This document shows, piece after piece, positions 34,235-43,111 of a DNA stretch of 64,000 nt; position 1 is the stretch's first letter; each line of letters starts with the position of its first letter. Position numbers and translations under genes: made by a program. The notes beneath the pieces were generated by a model. That model searched no databases. It saw nothing but the letters and a program-made list of their open reading frames with translations, and was not told where the DNA came from. The stretch comes from Methanoculleus caldifontis (GTDB taxonomy: Archaea; Halobacteriota; Methanomicrobia; Methanomicrobiales; Methanoculleaceae). The DNA is taken from contig NZ_WBKO01000002.1 of assembly GCF_032842345.1 (NCBI RefSeq), forward strand, positions 392,208 through 456,207. The letters run 5' to 3'.

Positions 34235-34596
34235 TTTAACTCAACTACTGGAAAATACAGTCGATCAATCGAATAAAGGTTTTGTTATTACCATTCCGGG
34301 CACGCTTCGGCCGGAATGCGGCGCCGGCGCACCTCCGGGATGACTGCCCCCGGTTAATTTTGTATGTAAAGTAATGTATTTTATATACAATATATGTTTC
34401 CACAGATATTCACGGGGCAGCCGGGTGCCGTTGTCGTCGGATCCGGGGCCGACGGACGGGGTAGACGGATCGGCCGGAGAACCATGCGATACCACAGGGC
34501 TGTAAACGGCGACGGGGTTACCGGCGCTCTCTCCGGGGCCGGGGGGGGCGCCGCCGGGAACAAGTATAATGCTCCCGGCGCCAACATATATGGCAC
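34235..34596. other. AT-rich regulatory region between the eha-fwd operon and tRNA-Leu
   Basis: No supported gene. Next to the eha start the minus strand has CCTTTATTCG, a weak TATA candidate at about 34269-34278. A very AT-rich tract at 34363-34398 contains TTATATAC on the plus strand and GTATATAAAATAC on the minus strand, so it could fire in either direction. The short frames across it have no ribosome-binding site and run into the tRNA. Confidence 0.45.
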
Positions 34597-34681
34597 GCGG
34601 GGGTTGCCGAGCCAGGTCAAAGGCGCTGGATTTAGGGTCCAGTCTTGAAGGAGTTCAAGGGTTCGAATCCCTTCCCCCGCA
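34597..34681 (+). tRNA. tRNA-Leu (anticodon TAG)
   Basis: The acceptor stem GCGGGGG pairs with CCCCCGC and leaves discriminator A. The anticodon stem CTGGA/TCCAG closes a loop TTTAGGG with anticodon TAG, which reads CTA/CTG codons. The T arm has GTTCGAATC, and the long variable arm (TCTTGAAGGAGTTCA) is the class II feature of leucine tRNAs. CCA is not encoded, and no intron is seen. A TATA-like AAGTATAATG lies 26-36 bases upstream. Confidence 0.95.
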
Positions 34682-34849
34682 TTGCCGTCCGGGATTAGAG
34701 CGATCTCACGAAGATCGGACCCTCCTGAAGGGGCAATTGCTTTTCATCGTCATCGCCCGGATAGCGCCTGCGCACGCACGTAGCGCTATTGTTATCACCC
34801 CTTATGGGAAACTCACTGGTACTGCTTTAAATAGGAGTTATCGATCCGG

Positions 34850-36487
34850 ATGCCAGCGCTCCCAGGAACCAGAAAGAGATCCGATCCCGCCAGAGAGGAC
34901 GAAGGGGCACGGGATCTCTCCGCCAGCGTCGAAGAGCTTCAAGCGGAGATTGCTGCACTCCGGCGGGAGAATGCGGAACTGAGACTGGCTGATAGTGAAC
35001 GTAAGCAGGTAAAAGAGGCCCTCCAGCAGAGTGAGGCACGATTCCGTGCAGCACAGGAACTCTCCCCGGATGGGTTTACCATCCTCCGGCCGGTGCGAGA
35101 CACAGCCGGAAACGTTGTGGACTTCACCTGGGTGTACGAGAACGATGCCGTCGCCCGCATGAATGGGACCGATCCCAAAGCAGTCGTCGGTAAAAGCCTC
35201 CTTGCGCTCTTCCCCGGCCACCAGGGCTCGAAGTTCTTCGAGATGTATGTACGTACGGCGGTGACCGGGGAGATGAGTATCTTTGAAGAGGTGTATCGGG
35301 GAGAGACGATCACGAACTCCACGTGGTTCCGGATCGTGGTCGTGAGGATCGATGGGGATATCGCCATCCTTGCGCAGGACGTCACCGATCGCAAGCGGGC
35401 CGAGGAGGCGCAGCTGGAGAGCGAGAGGAAGTACCGACAGCTCTTCGAGTCGATGGGCGAAGGGTTCGTGCTCCATGAGATGGTCTATGATGATGAGGGA
35501 CGGCCGGTCGATTATCTCGTCCTCGACGTCAACCCTGCATATGAGAAGATCACAGGTCTCCGGCGTGAGGATGTCGTAGGAAAAGGCATCACCGAGCTCA
35601 TCCCCGTTATCGAGCCGGCCTGGTTTGAACAGTACGACGGAGTCGTACGTTTCGGCAGAGCGATGCGGTTTGAGGACTACAACGCGGGATTTGATCGGTG
35701 GTACAGCATCTATGCATTCCCGACGCCAGGGGAGAACCAGTTCGCCGTGATCTTTACCGACATCACCGAGCGCAAGCGGGCGGAAGAAGCGCTCCGGCGG
35801 CACGCCGAAGACCTGGCCCGACTCCAGAGCGAACTGGAGGCCTCAAACAGGGAGGCGAACCTCTACCTTGACATCCTCACCCACGACATCGGCAACACCG
35901 AGAACGTCTCGAACCTCTACGCCGAACTGCTCGCCGACACGCTGGAGGGAGAGGCTGCCGGATACATGGAGAACCTCCAGCGGAGTATCAGGAAGAGTAT
36001 CGAGATTTTGAGTACCGTCTCCACCATCCGCCGGATACATCAGACCTCGTCCGAGCTCATGCCGATCGATCTCGACGCAGTGGTTCAGGGGGTGCTTGAG
36101 GACTATCCGGGCAGCACCATCTGCTACAACGGGGCTCACCATCAGGTCCGGGCGGATAATCTCCTCTCCGTGATCTTCAACAACCTGATCGGCAACGCCG
36201 TGAAGCACGGCGGTCCCGACACCGAGATCGCCGTCCGGGTCGAGGAGGAGGACGGATCTGTCCGGGTTTCAATCGAGGATACCGGACCGGGTGTGCCGGA
36301 CGATGAGAAGCACGAGATCTTCCACCGGTACGAGAAGAAGAAGCGAGGCGTCGGCGAGGGGCTCGGCCTGTACCTCGTGCAGATCCTGGTCGAGCGCTAC
36401 GGCGGGAGGGTCTGGGCCGAGGACCGGGTGCCGGGTTATCCCGAACACGGGGCGGCGTTCCGGTTTACGCTCAGAAAAGTTGCGTAA
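34850..36487 (+). CDS. PAS-domain sensor histidine kinase
   Basis: A 545-residue cytoplasmic sensor without membrane helices. It has an N-terminal coiled coil (about 20-55), two PAS domains (about 60-185 and 190-315, each ending DVTDRKRAEE/DITERKRAEE), a second coil, a dimerisation domain with LDILTHDIGN (phospho-acceptor His near 346) and a HATPase domain with NLIGNAVKHG (N box), EDTGPGVPDD (G1) and GEGLGLYL (G2). All kinase boxes are present. No response regulator is adjacent. AGGAG lies 12 bases before the ATG. Confidence 0.88.
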   Translation: MPALPGTRKRSDPAREDEGARDLSASVEELQAEIAALRRENAELRLADSERKQVKEALQQSEARFRAAQELSPDGFTILRPVRDTAGNVVDFTWVYENDAVARMNGTDPKAVVGKSLLALFPGHQGSKFFEMYVRTAVTGEMSIFEEVYRGETITNSTWFRIVVVRIDGDIAILAQDVTDRKRAEEAQLESERKYRQLFESMGEGFVLHEMVYDDEGRPVDYLVLDVNPAYEKITGLRREDVVGKGITELIPVIEPAWFEQYDGVVRFGRAMRFEDYNAGFDRWYSIYAFPTPGENQFAVIFTDITERKRAEEALRRHAEDLARLQSELEASNREANLYLDILTHDIGNTENVSNLYAELLADTLEGEAAGYMENLQRSIRKSIEILSTVSTIRRIHQTSSELMPIDLDAVVQGVLEDYPGSTICYNGAHHQVRADNLLSVIFNNLIGNAVKHGGPDTEIAVRVEEEDGSVRVSIEDTGPGVPDDEKHEIFHRYEKKKRGVGEGLGLYLVQILVERYGGRVWAEDRVPGYPEHGAAFRFTLRKVA

Positions 36488-36583
36488 AGGGGGCAGGATC
36501 TACTCAGGCGGGTGGTAGTGCAACTGTCAATAGGGGGCCGTTGTGGATGCATACCCATTATCTCCGTGATGGTCGGGCGTTTT

Positions 36584-36601
36584 GGAAATTTTGATATTTC
36601 C
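36584..36601. promoter_or_regulatory. Operator candidate of the toxin-antitoxin module
   Basis: GGAAAT (36584-36589) and ATTTCC (36596-36601) form a perfect inverted repeat around TTTGAT, 20 bases before the antitoxin start. RHH antitoxins typically bind such sites. It also overlaps the AT-rich stretch that probably serves as TATA box. Confidence 0.45.
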
Positions 36602-36620
36602 TTGCAGTGTATTGTAGTGT

Positions 36621-36863
36621 ATGCCGGTGGAAGCAACGATCAAGGTGGCCCCGGAAGTGAAGGGGAGACTGGATAAGCTGAAGAAATACCCCCGGGAAAC
36701 CTACAATGACGTGATCGACCGCCTCACCAGGGACGCCCTGAAGGAAGCTGCCGAAGAACTGACGGATGAAGATATCCGCGATATCGAGGAGGCAGTTGCG
36801 GATATCAAGGCCGGAAGGGTCTACACGACGAGAGAACTGATGAGGGAACTCGGGATTGATTGA
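36621..36863 (+). CDS. Ribbon-helix-helix antitoxin
   Basis: An 80-residue protein with an N-terminal RHH DNA-binding fold (EATIKVAPEVKGRLDKLKKY, then ETYNDVIDRL) and an acidic C-terminus that would wrap the toxin. It starts a two-gene module: its stop TGA at 36861-36863 is followed directly by the toxin ATG. Antitoxins of this kind repress their own operon through a nearby palindrome. Confidence 0.85.
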   Translation: MPVEATIKVAPEVKGRLDKLKKYPRETYNDVIDRLTRDALKEAAEELTDEDIRDIEEAVADIKAGRVYTTRELMRELGID

Positions 36864-37121
36864 ATGCCCTACACGGTGATCTGGACAGAAAAAGCCCTTA
36901 AAAACCTGAAACAACTCCCTCGGGAGACCGCTGCGAGGATTATCGCAGCCGTCGAGAGAACCCGCGACGACCCCCAGGACCACCTGCAACAGCTGCAGGG
37001 GTCCCCGTTTTTCAAGTTACGGGTGGGAAAATATCGTGTCATCGTGGATTTGAGAAGGAAAACGATGATCATATACGTCATCAAGGTCGGGAAGCGAGGG
37101 AATGTCTACAACAATGCATGA
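36864..37121 (+). CDS. RelE/ParE-type toxin
   Basis: An 85-residue RelE-fold toxin. Typical parts are YTVIWTEKALKNLKQLPRE, a helical hairpin, LQGSPFFKLRVGKYRVIVDL and the final strand MIIYVIKVGKRGNVY. The Arg and Lys positions usual for mRNA interferases are kept (RVGKYRV, KRGNVY), so it is probably an active ribosome-dependent mRNA endonuclease. Translation is coupled to the antitoxin. Confidence 0.88.
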   Translation: MPYTVIWTEKALKNLKQLPRETAARIIAAVERTRDDPQDHLQQLQGSPFFKLRVGKYRVIVDLRRKTMIIYVIKVGKRGNVYNNA

Positions 37122-37562
37122 GGCCTCCTCCCGATTGCCGGGGTCGGCGGAGGCTCGTTCCTGCCATCATCTGCCGTCGATGGACGGCTGCACCTGAGAT
37201 CGCGCACGAATCCCTCCGCATGGCGCACCATAATATCAGATCGCCCTCGCGGACCCGGAGATTCTCGCCTCCAGCGACTCTGGCCGCGGCGCCTGCCCGC
37301 CCGGACCCCATCGCTGACGGCGAACTCCGGCGGACCGGCCCCCGGTGTAGTCTCGGATCATGTCCCGCGAGCCCTGCCCACACGCCCCCGGACATCGAAA
37401 GCCGTAGGAGCGGGTTGCGGGGGGGATGCGGCAACTGTTGAAGCCGAGCAGGCGATTGTCCTGAAATATCGCATTCCCGATCACATGCCGGTTGTATACC
37501 CGGCATGTAAGATCTCGGGCATATATCGGACATTTCTCTGACGTTCAAGGGATACTCTGGTT
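37122..37562. other. Intergenic region with a 26-bp palindrome
   Basis: About 440 bases between the toxin gene and a convergent hypothetical gene. Frames in it lack start signals and have unnatural composition, so no gene is called. It holds the palindrome at 37483-37508. Confidence 0.5.
37483..37508. promoter_or_regulatory. Perfect 9-bp inverted repeat (protein-binding site or terminator candidate)
   Basis: ACATGCCGG (37483-37491) and CCGGCATGT (37500-37508) are exact reverse complements around TTGTATAC. GATC occurs a few bases outside both arms. It does not lie before a gene start that I can see. Confidence 0.4.
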
Positions 37563-38027
37563 CTACAAATCGTCGCCCGCTGCTTCATCGAGATCCCGGT
37601 CGAGCCGGCCGAGAATGTCGTGCAGCTCCCCGGCGATACTTTCGAGTTCCGCCGTCATCCCCCCGGAAACCTCGCCATACGCCCGCACGTGCTTCGGCCG
37701 CAGTTCTTCCGCCGCGATATCGATCGCGATGAGCGAACCTCTGATGGCGCGCGACGCCGGAACGGCCGGCCGGTCCCGGGCGATGCCCTGGTCGTCCAGG
37801 ATGCGGACGAGCCGGGCACGAAGACGCGCGATAAAATCCTCGATCGTTTCACGCTGCAGGGGCGTGAGATCGGCGGAGTAGCGCGGGAAGACACTTCCCG
37901 ACGCCGAAGTGTTCAGAACGCCTTCGATATCGGTCAGGAGCCGGTCGATATACTCGCAGGTGCTCCGGATATACCGCGCCTGGTGTTCGTTCGGGGACGG
38001 CGTCCCCGATTCGGTGCCCTCGTCCAT
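37563..38027 (-). CDS. Hypothetical helical protein
   Basis: A 154-residue soluble, mostly helical and acidic protein without cysteines or known motifs. The long C-terminal helix (about 110-150, ELESIAGELHDILGRLDRDL) could form a coiled coil. Composition is natural, and it starts 69 bases from the divergent second cofE, so both may share a promoter region. I do not recognise the family. Confidence 0.55.
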   Translation of the reverse strand: MDEGTESGTPSPNEHQARYIRSTCEYIDRLLTDIEGVLNTSASGSVFPRYSADLTPLQRETIEDFIARLRARLVRILDDQGIARDRPAVPASRAIRGSLIAIDIAAEELRPKHVRAYGEVSGGMTAELESIAGELHDILGRLDRDLDEAAGDDL

Positions 38028-38095
38028 TCTCGTCCCTCTGCTACGTGCTACGGTCCCCGGCGACCCTTATCACCACCGGCGTCGACTACCTGACG

Positions 38096-38860
38096 ATGAC
38101 AATCCAGGTCATGGGTATTCACGGCCTTCCGATCATCCACGCCGGCGACGATCTTGCCGCACTCATCTGTGAACGGACCGCGTTCGAGGACGGCGACATC
38201 CTCTGCATCGCCTCGTCGGTCTCGGCGAAAGCGAACGGACAGACCCGCAACCTCACGGAGATCGAGCCGACCGAACGGGCGAAAGCCATCGCGGCAACCG
38301 CCGGCGAGGATCCGCGGTTCATCCAGGTCATCCTCGACGCCTCCGTCGACGTGCTCCTCGAGAGCCCGTTCATCCTCGCGGCCGTCCCCTGCGGGCATAT
38401 CGGCGTCCGGGCGGGCGTCGACCGGAGCAACGTGGAGGACGATACCGCCACGCTCCTGCCGCCCGATCCGATGGCCGCCGCCGCCGGGATCCGGGAGGAT
38501 ATCCAGAGGATCGCCGCCAGATCGGTCGCGGTCATCCTCACCGACACCTGCGGGCGGGCGTTCCGCCGGGGGCAGACCGGCCACGCCGTCGGCTGGAGCG
38601 GGGTGCCGGCGATCCGCGACTTCCGGGGCGATACGGACCTCTTCGGCCACCCCCTCACCATCACCGAGGAGGCGGTCGTCGACGAGGTTGCCGGGTTCGC
38701 GAACATCGTCATGGGGGAGAGCAACAACGGCGTCCCGGCCGTCGTCGTCCGGGGCCTTCCCGCCTGGCAGGGGCACGACCGGCTCTACTTCCGCCCTGAA
38801 GAGGACGTCATGCGGCAGGCGCTGCGAACGTTCCGGCAGAACCCGGAATCAGCCCCATAG
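38096..38860 (+). CDS. cofE2: Second coenzyme F420:L-glutamate ligase homologue (CofE paralogue)
   Basis: A 254-residue protein closely related to the CofE at 17278. It keeps GVRAGVDRSN, ILTDTCGRAFRRGQTG and IVMGESNNGVPAVV, so the GTP and metal sites look complete. The ATG at 38096 begins the family N-terminus MTIQVMGIHGLPII; the frame is open to 38045 but without good start signals. It may lengthen the glutamate tail of F420 or act on a related substrate; having two full copies is unusual. Confidence 0.85.
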   Translation: MTIQVMGIHGLPIIHAGDDLAALICERTAFEDGDILCIASSVSAKANGQTRNLTEIEPTERAKAIAATAGEDPRFIQVILDASVDVLLESPFILAAVPCGHIGVRAGVDRSNVEDDTATLLPPDPMAAAAGIREDIQRIAARSVAVILTDTCGRAFRRGQTGHAVGWSGVPAIRDFRGDTDLFGHPLTITEEAVVDEVAGFANIVMGESNNGVPAVVVRGLPAWQGHDRLYFRPEEDVMRQALRTFRQNPESAP

Positions 38861-39013
38861 GAGATCGGTCGGGCAGTTCTCCCGGCATACCCCCTGCCAC
38901 CGGCAGTACGGGCAGCAGAGGACGGTCTCGGTCCGGACTCTCTCTTTATCTCCAAAGACGGCGACCCGCTCGTAGCCGGTCAATTCCGCCCCGCAGCATG
39001 GACATGCAGCCAT
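38849..39013 (-). CDS. 54-residue double-CxxC zinc-binding protein
   Basis: A short protein starting MAACPCCGAEL with CPCC near residue 4 and CPYC near residue 34, plus two more Cys near the C-terminus (VCRENC). This should form a zinc ribbon. GAGAAG precedes the ATG at 39013. It begins seven bases after the dynamin-like gene stop on the same strand, and its end overlaps the end of the second cofE by 12 bases. Confidence 0.65.
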   Translation of the reverse strand: MAACPCCGAELTGYERVAVFGDKERVRTETVLCCPYCRWQGVCRENCPTDLLWG

Positions 39014-39020
39014 CTTCTCT

Positions 39021-40784
39021 TCACTCCTGCTCAAGGCTCGATATGGCGGACGCAACCTCTCCCGATGCCTGCTGCAGCCGGGCGAGGTCGTCCGCCGTCT
39101 CGCTCGCGTGCTCTCTCCTCTTTGTGTATGCGGCGGTTATGGCACCTTCGGTGGCGTCGACCGCCTCCGCGAGATCTGCATCCAGTTCGCGGCCGAACTG
39201 CCGGAACGTCGCGTCGACGTTCTGGATCGTCGCCCACCGGAGATTCTCGGTGTTCCGGACCACAAGGTAGGAGATCTGCTTCTCCAGCCGTGCCCGGATC
39301 CGCCTCGCCCGCATCGAGCGCGGCAGCGCCCGGTCGACGAGACCGTTCGTGACCGGGCTGAAGGTGCTCTCCCAGCCCTTCCGCGAGACCCAGTACGGCT
39401 CCTGCCGCATCGAGAGCATCCGGTCGTTCTCCTGGGCGTGGTAGGGGATCTCGAAGAGGTCCGCGGCGACGGTCCGGATGGACCCGATGAGGTCGGCGGC
39501 CCGCTGCTGGTGGGTCTGCAGGAGCGCGGTCACCTCCCGCTCGACCGCCGTGGTCGTTTCGCCGAGTTCGTGCTCGTAGAACGGCGGGATAGCGGCGGCC
39601 ACGGCGTTCTGCGCCGCCATCTCGTCCGGCCCCGCCGGGCCGGCGAGCGCGCCTTCCGCGACCCCCATGAGGTGCGCGAGCGATCGCTCCCGGAGCCCCC
39701 GCATCTCCTCTTCGAGCGAGATCGCTATCCTCCTGTGATCGCCTTCCAGGATATCGGCGGCATGCCGCCGCTGGAGTTCCGCCTCGCGGATCTTCACCTC
39801 GAACGTCCGCATCCGGTCTTCGAGGTCGTCAAGCGGCATCTCCAGCGCCCGCCGGGAGAGATCAAGCCGGAGCGCGACGGCGCCCAGCACGGCCCGGGCC
39901 TTCCTCCGGACCGCATCGCGGAGCACGGCGTTCTTCTCGCCGGCGAGGAACCCGACCAGGTGGTCCGAGACCTTCGCCATCCCGCTCGACTGCCAGAGGG
40001 CGGCATCCTCGGCCGTTGCAGTGGCAAGCCCCCGTTTCGCCGAGACCGGGAAGATGGTGACCGATCCCTGGATACCCGCCCGCTCGCGGAGCACCGTCTC
40101 GAAGAACGCGAGCGCAGTCTTTTGCTCGTCATCGGTGAGGTAATCGACCTTGTTGAGGACGAAGAAGACCTTCGTGACCGCGTCGCGGATCGTCCGAAGG
40201 AACTCCACCTCGACCTCGGTGATCGGCGGGTCGGCGGAGACCAGGAAGAGCGCCGCATCGCATTGTGCGAGGAAGTTCAAGGTCATCTCGGTGTTGTGCT
40301 GGTGGACGGACCCGATCCCGGGCGTATCGATCAGGACGACACCCTCAGCAAGGATCGGGGAAGGGTGGGTCACCTCCACCTGCAGCACGCCCCGCTCGTT
40401 CTTCGGGTTGAACTCCTCCGAGACCGAGTGGAGGAGTGAGCGGTACAGGTCCTGGGATGTGCCGCCCTCGACGACCTCGTCGTCGCGGTTGCCCTGGAAC
40501 CGGATACGGACGCTCCGCCGGTCGCCGTAGGTCATCAGCGTGGGGATGGCGGTCAGCGGGATCACCGAGCTCGGGAGGAGCGACTCACCGAGGAGCGCGT
40601 TGATCAGGGTGCTCTTGCCCCGCTTGAACTGGCCGAGCACGGCGAGGTGGAACCGGCCGGAGTCGAGCCGGCCCGCCAGCTCCCGGAGCTGGTCGGCGTA
40701 GGGGGCATACTCAGGACCGAACGATTGGACACGGTCGGCTTCGCAGGCAAGGATTTCGGGCAGGTGCCGGGCGTGGCTGGTCAT
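39021..40784 (-). CDS. Dynamin-like GTPase
   Basis: A 587-residue dynamin-family protein. The GTPase domain (about 35-260) has the P-loop GQFKRGKSTLINALLG, switch region VIPLTAIPT, DTPGIGS (G3) and NKVD (G4). Long helices follow, with strong coiled-coil character, as in bacterial dynamin-like proteins that remodel membranes. No transmembrane segment is clear. The ATG at 40784 is chosen because AAGGAGAG lies seven bases upstream; the upstream frame is non-coding. Its leader contains a conserved element also found before the gene at 43098. Confidence 0.87.
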   Translation of the reverse strand: MTSHARHLPEILACEADRVQSFGPEYAPYADQLRELAGRLDSGRFHLAVLGQFKRGKSTLINALLGESLLPSSVIPLTAIPTLMTYGDRRSVRIRFQGNRDDEVVEGGTSQDLYRSLLHSVSEEFNPKNERGVLQVEVTHPSPILAEGVVLIDTPGIGSVHQHNTEMTLNFLAQCDAALFLVSADPPITEVEVEFLRTIRDAVTKVFFVLNKVDYLTDDEQKTALAFFETVLRERAGIQGSVTIFPVSAKRGLATATAEDAALWQSSGMAKVSDHLVGFLAGEKNAVLRDAVRRKARAVLGAVALRLDLSRRALEMPLDDLEDRMRTFEVKIREAELQRRHAADILEGDHRRIAISLEEEMRGLRERSLAHLMGVAEGALAGPAGPDEMAAQNAVAAAIPPFYEHELGETTTAVEREVTALLQTHQQRAADLIGSIRTVAADLFEIPYHAQENDRMLSMRQEPYWVSRKGWESTFSPVTNGLVDRALPRSMRARRIRARLEKQISYLVVRNTENLRWATIQNVDATFRQFGRELDADLAEAVDATEGAITAAYTKRREHASETADDLARLQQASGEVASAISSLEQE

Positions 40785-40838
40785 GGGATCTCTCCTTGAC
40801 AAATGGGTCTGGATCGTGCGGGCACTGGCCGCATGATG

Positions 40839-40893
40839 GTAGGAGTTATCAGCCACAAAAGCGGTTAGAGGTGAACTCCATCACCTGAATCTG
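40839..40893 (-). promoter_or_regulatory. Conserved leader element, copy A (before the dynamin-like gene)
   Basis: About 55 bases that match 43968-44021 at roughly 70 percent of positions. It contains a hairpin: arms 40869-40874 (AGGTGA) and 40881-40886 (TCACCT). A minus-strand TATA-like TTAATTAT at 40918-40925 would start the transcript about at the edge of the element. Confidence 0.55.
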
Positions 40894-40981
40894 TAACTCT
40901 GTATCTTGCTCTGCAGATAATTAATGCTTTGTTCTCCGATACCTCCGCTCTCCTGATACCTTCCGCCTTCCGGCGTCCCGC

Positions 40982-41635
40982 TCATGGTCCGCGCCACCGG
41001 ACGATCGCCGCCGGGATACCCTCGCCGGCCTCGCCCATGACGAGTTCTGCGGCGGATGCAATATTGTCCGCCACCGCCCGGCCGTCCCTGACCGCCGCGA
41101 GCCCTGCGCAGCCGAGAGCGATCCCGGCACAGCCCGGGCGCATGGGGTGAGGGCGGCTGTCGGCGACGATCACGGCGACCTCAACCCCGGCGGATGCCCG
41201 GATGGCGTCCCGGATCCCGGCGGCGCTCGCCTCCGGGTCGGCGGGGAGGAGGACCACGCATCCCGGCGGGGCGTTGGACGCGTCCACGCCGGCGTTGGGC
41301 AGAAGCGTGCCGTGAGCCCGGCAGAGGAGGAAACCCGGCATGCCGCCGACGACGGCATCGCTCTCCTGCAGGATGATCTCGACCATCCGCGGGTCCATCG
41401 TGTACCGGCCGGCGAGGTCGCGGGCTGCCGGGGTGGGTTTAACACCGTCGAGCCCGACGATCCGGCCTTCGGCGGTGGCCACCGCCGACTCGGCGACGAC
41501 GATGCAGTCTCCGCCGCACATACCGCCCGGCCGGGGCGCCGCCGCGATGAGTAGGTCGGCGATCGCATCCCCCGGCCGGATAAGGCCGGTTGCGAGGCCG
41601 GAAACGGAGAACCACCGGTCCACGCTGCTCACCAC
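40982..41635 (-). CDS. Divergent CofE-family protein (F420 ligase-like, third member)
   Basis: A 217-residue protein whose second half aligns with CofE: AGVDASN, IVADSRPHPMRPGCAGIALG (in place of TDTCGRSFRRGQTGIAIG) and ELVMGEAGEGIPAAIVRW. The metal-site Asp is kept but Thr is Ser, and the basic RRG loop is changed, so substrate or activity probably differs. It also has a short Cys pair in GGMCGGDC. The start is a GTG at 41635 that overlaps the preceding small gene by seven bases. Last gene of the enolase run. Confidence 0.7.
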   Translation of the reverse strand: MVSSVDRWFSVSGLATGLIRPGDAIADLLIAAAPRPGGMCGGDCIVVAESAVATAEGRIVGLDGVKPTPAARDLAGRYTMDPRMVEIILQESDAVVGGMPGFLLCRAHGTLLPNAGVDASNAPPGCVVLLPADPEASAAGIRDAIRASAGVEVAVIVADSRPHPMRPGCAGIALGCAGLAAVRDGRAVADNIASAAELVMGEAGEGIPAAIVRWRGP

Positions 41636-41808
41636 ATCGAGCAGACAGCGTCGCGGTAGAGCCGGTCGGTTCCGTCGCAGAGCGCTTCGATATCCGCTGT
41701 CGCGCGGGTGAGTTCCTCTTCCGGGTCGCCGCCGGCCGCGATGGCGGCACGGGCACGTTCCAGCCGCCCCATGACGGCCAGTTTGAGGTCCTCGATCATC
41801 GATGCCAT
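41629..41808 (-). CDS. Small conserved helical protein between enolase and the CofE-like gene
   Basis: A 59-residue mostly helical protein ending DGTDRLYRDAVCSMW. It starts 10 bases after the enolase stop (ATG 41808, or 41799 as alternative) and overlaps the next gene by seven bases, so it is part of the operon. No family is recognised; the Trp/Cys-containing C-terminus looks specific and not like a shadow frame. Confidence 0.62.
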   Translation of the reverse strand: MASMIEDLKLAVMGRLERARAAIAAGGDPEEELTRATADIEALCDGTDRLYRDAVCSMW

Positions 41809-41818
41809 GCCGCGAGCC

Positions 41819-43111
41819 CTACCGGACGAACCCGGCCCGTCCGGCGTAGCGGACAGCACCTCCCGCCGCCTCTTCGATCCGGAGGAGCTGGTTGTACTTC
41901 TCCACCCTCTCGCCCCGGGCCGGCGCTCCCGTCTTGAGGTGGCCGGTCCGCATGGCGACGGTGAAGTCGGCGATGAACGTATCGACCGTCTCGCCGCTCC
42001 GATGGGAGACCATCGCGCCCCAGCCGTTCTGCTGCGCCAATCTGACGGCGGCGATCGTCTCGGTGACGGTGCCGATCTGGTTGGGCTTGATCAGGACGGC
42101 GTTCGCCACGCCCTCCCGGATCCCGCGCTCGATCCGCGTAACATTCGTCACGAAGAGGTCGTCGCCGACGAGTTCCACCCGGTCGCCGATCGCTTCGGTC
42201 AGCAGCCGCCAGCCGTCCCAGTCGTCCTCGGCAAGCCCGTCCTCGATGACGACGATCGGGTAGGCGCCGGCGAGGTCGCGGTAGCGGTCGACCATCTCCG
42301 CGGCAGTCAGGGTCAGGCCTTCGGTCCGGAGTTCGTAGGCGCCGTCGTGATAGAAGCTGCTCGACGCCGGGTCGAGGGCGATGCCGATCTGGGTACCGGG
42401 GGTGTAGCCCGCCCGTTCGATCGCTTCCACGATCAGGTCGAGCGGCTCGGTGTTCGAGGAGACCGCGGGCGCAAACCCGCCTTCGTCGCCGACGCCGGTG
42501 CTGTAACCCTTCTCTTTGAGGAAGGCTTTGAGGGCGTGGTAGATCTCGGCGCCCCACCGGAGCGCCTCGGCAAACGTCGGGGCGCCGTAGGGGGCGATCA
42601 GGTACTCCTGGAAATCAGGACCCTGCCAGTTCGCGTGCACGCCCCCGTTGAGGATGTTCATCATCGGGACCGGGAGGAGCGGTTCTGCCGGGTCGCCCAG
42701 GTATTCCCAGAGCCGGCGGCCCTCCGCCGTGGCGGCTGCCCGGGCAACCGCCATCGAGACGGCAAGCGTCGTGTTGGCGCCGAGGTTCTGCTTGTTCGCC
42801 GTTCCGTCGAGATCGATGAGCGCCCGGTCCACCGCCTGCTGGTCGCGGGCGTCAAAACCGGTCAGGCGGTCGCCGATGCCGTGGTTGATCAGGTTGACGG
42901 GCCGCTGCACGCCCTTGCCGTTGTAGCGACCGGGTGTGCCGTCCCGGAGTTCGAGCGCCTCGTGAACGCCGGTGGATGCCCCGGAGGGGGATGCGGCGCG
43001 TGCGTGCGCCCCACAGGCGAGGGTAACTTCCGCTTCGACGGTCGGGTTGCCCCGGGAGTCGAGGATCTCCCGGGCGCGGATCGACTGTATGGTTGTATCA
43101 ATCTCGGTCAT
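41819..43111 (-). CDS. eno: Enolase
   Basis: A 430-residue enolase, which interconverts 2-phosphoglycerate and phosphoenolpyruvate in gluconeogenesis. Evidence is [14 protein letters not shown] at the N-terminus, [10 protein letters not shown] with the mobile-loop His, GDEGGFAP with the catalytic Glu near 205, [10 protein letters not shown] and LIKPNQIGT with the catalytic Lys, and MVSHRSGET. The length is standard. Its start overlaps the end of the preceding gene by 14 bases. Confidence 0.96.
   Translation of the reverse strand: MTEIDTTIQSIRAREILDSRGNPTVEAEVTLACGAHARAASPSGASTGVHEALELRDGTPGRYNGKGVQRPVNLINHGIGDRLTGFDARDQQAVDRALIDLDGTANKQNLGANTTLAVSMAVARAAATAEGRRLWEYLGDPAEPLLPVPMMNILNGGVHANWQGPDFQEYLIAPYGAPTFAEALRWGAEIYHALKAFLKEKGYSTGVGDEGGFAPAVSSNTEPLDLIVEAIERAGYTPGTQIGIALDPASSSFYHDGAYELRTEGLTLTAAEMVDRYRDLAGAYPIVVIEDGLAEDDWDGWRLLTEAIGDRVELVGDDLFVTNVTRIERGIREGVANAVLIKPNQIGTVTETIAAVRLAQQNGWGAMVSHRSGETVDTFIADFTVAMRTGHLKTGAPARGERVEKYNQLLRIEEAAGGAVRYAGRAGFVR

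Noticed and set aside
34381-34648. Short frames on both strands before tRNA-Leu
   Set aside because: They run into the tRNA or lack start signals and have low-complexity Gly/Pro-rich sequence.
37118-37441. A possible gene of 107 codons behind the toxin gene
   Set aside because: Composition is Arg/Pro/Ser-rich, no ribosome-binding site, and overlapping frames on the other strand are equally long.
39108-40439. A 443-codon plus-strand frame opposite the dynamin-like gene
   Set aside because: Arg/Asp/Pro-rich shadow of a gene that has intact GTPase motifs on the other strand.
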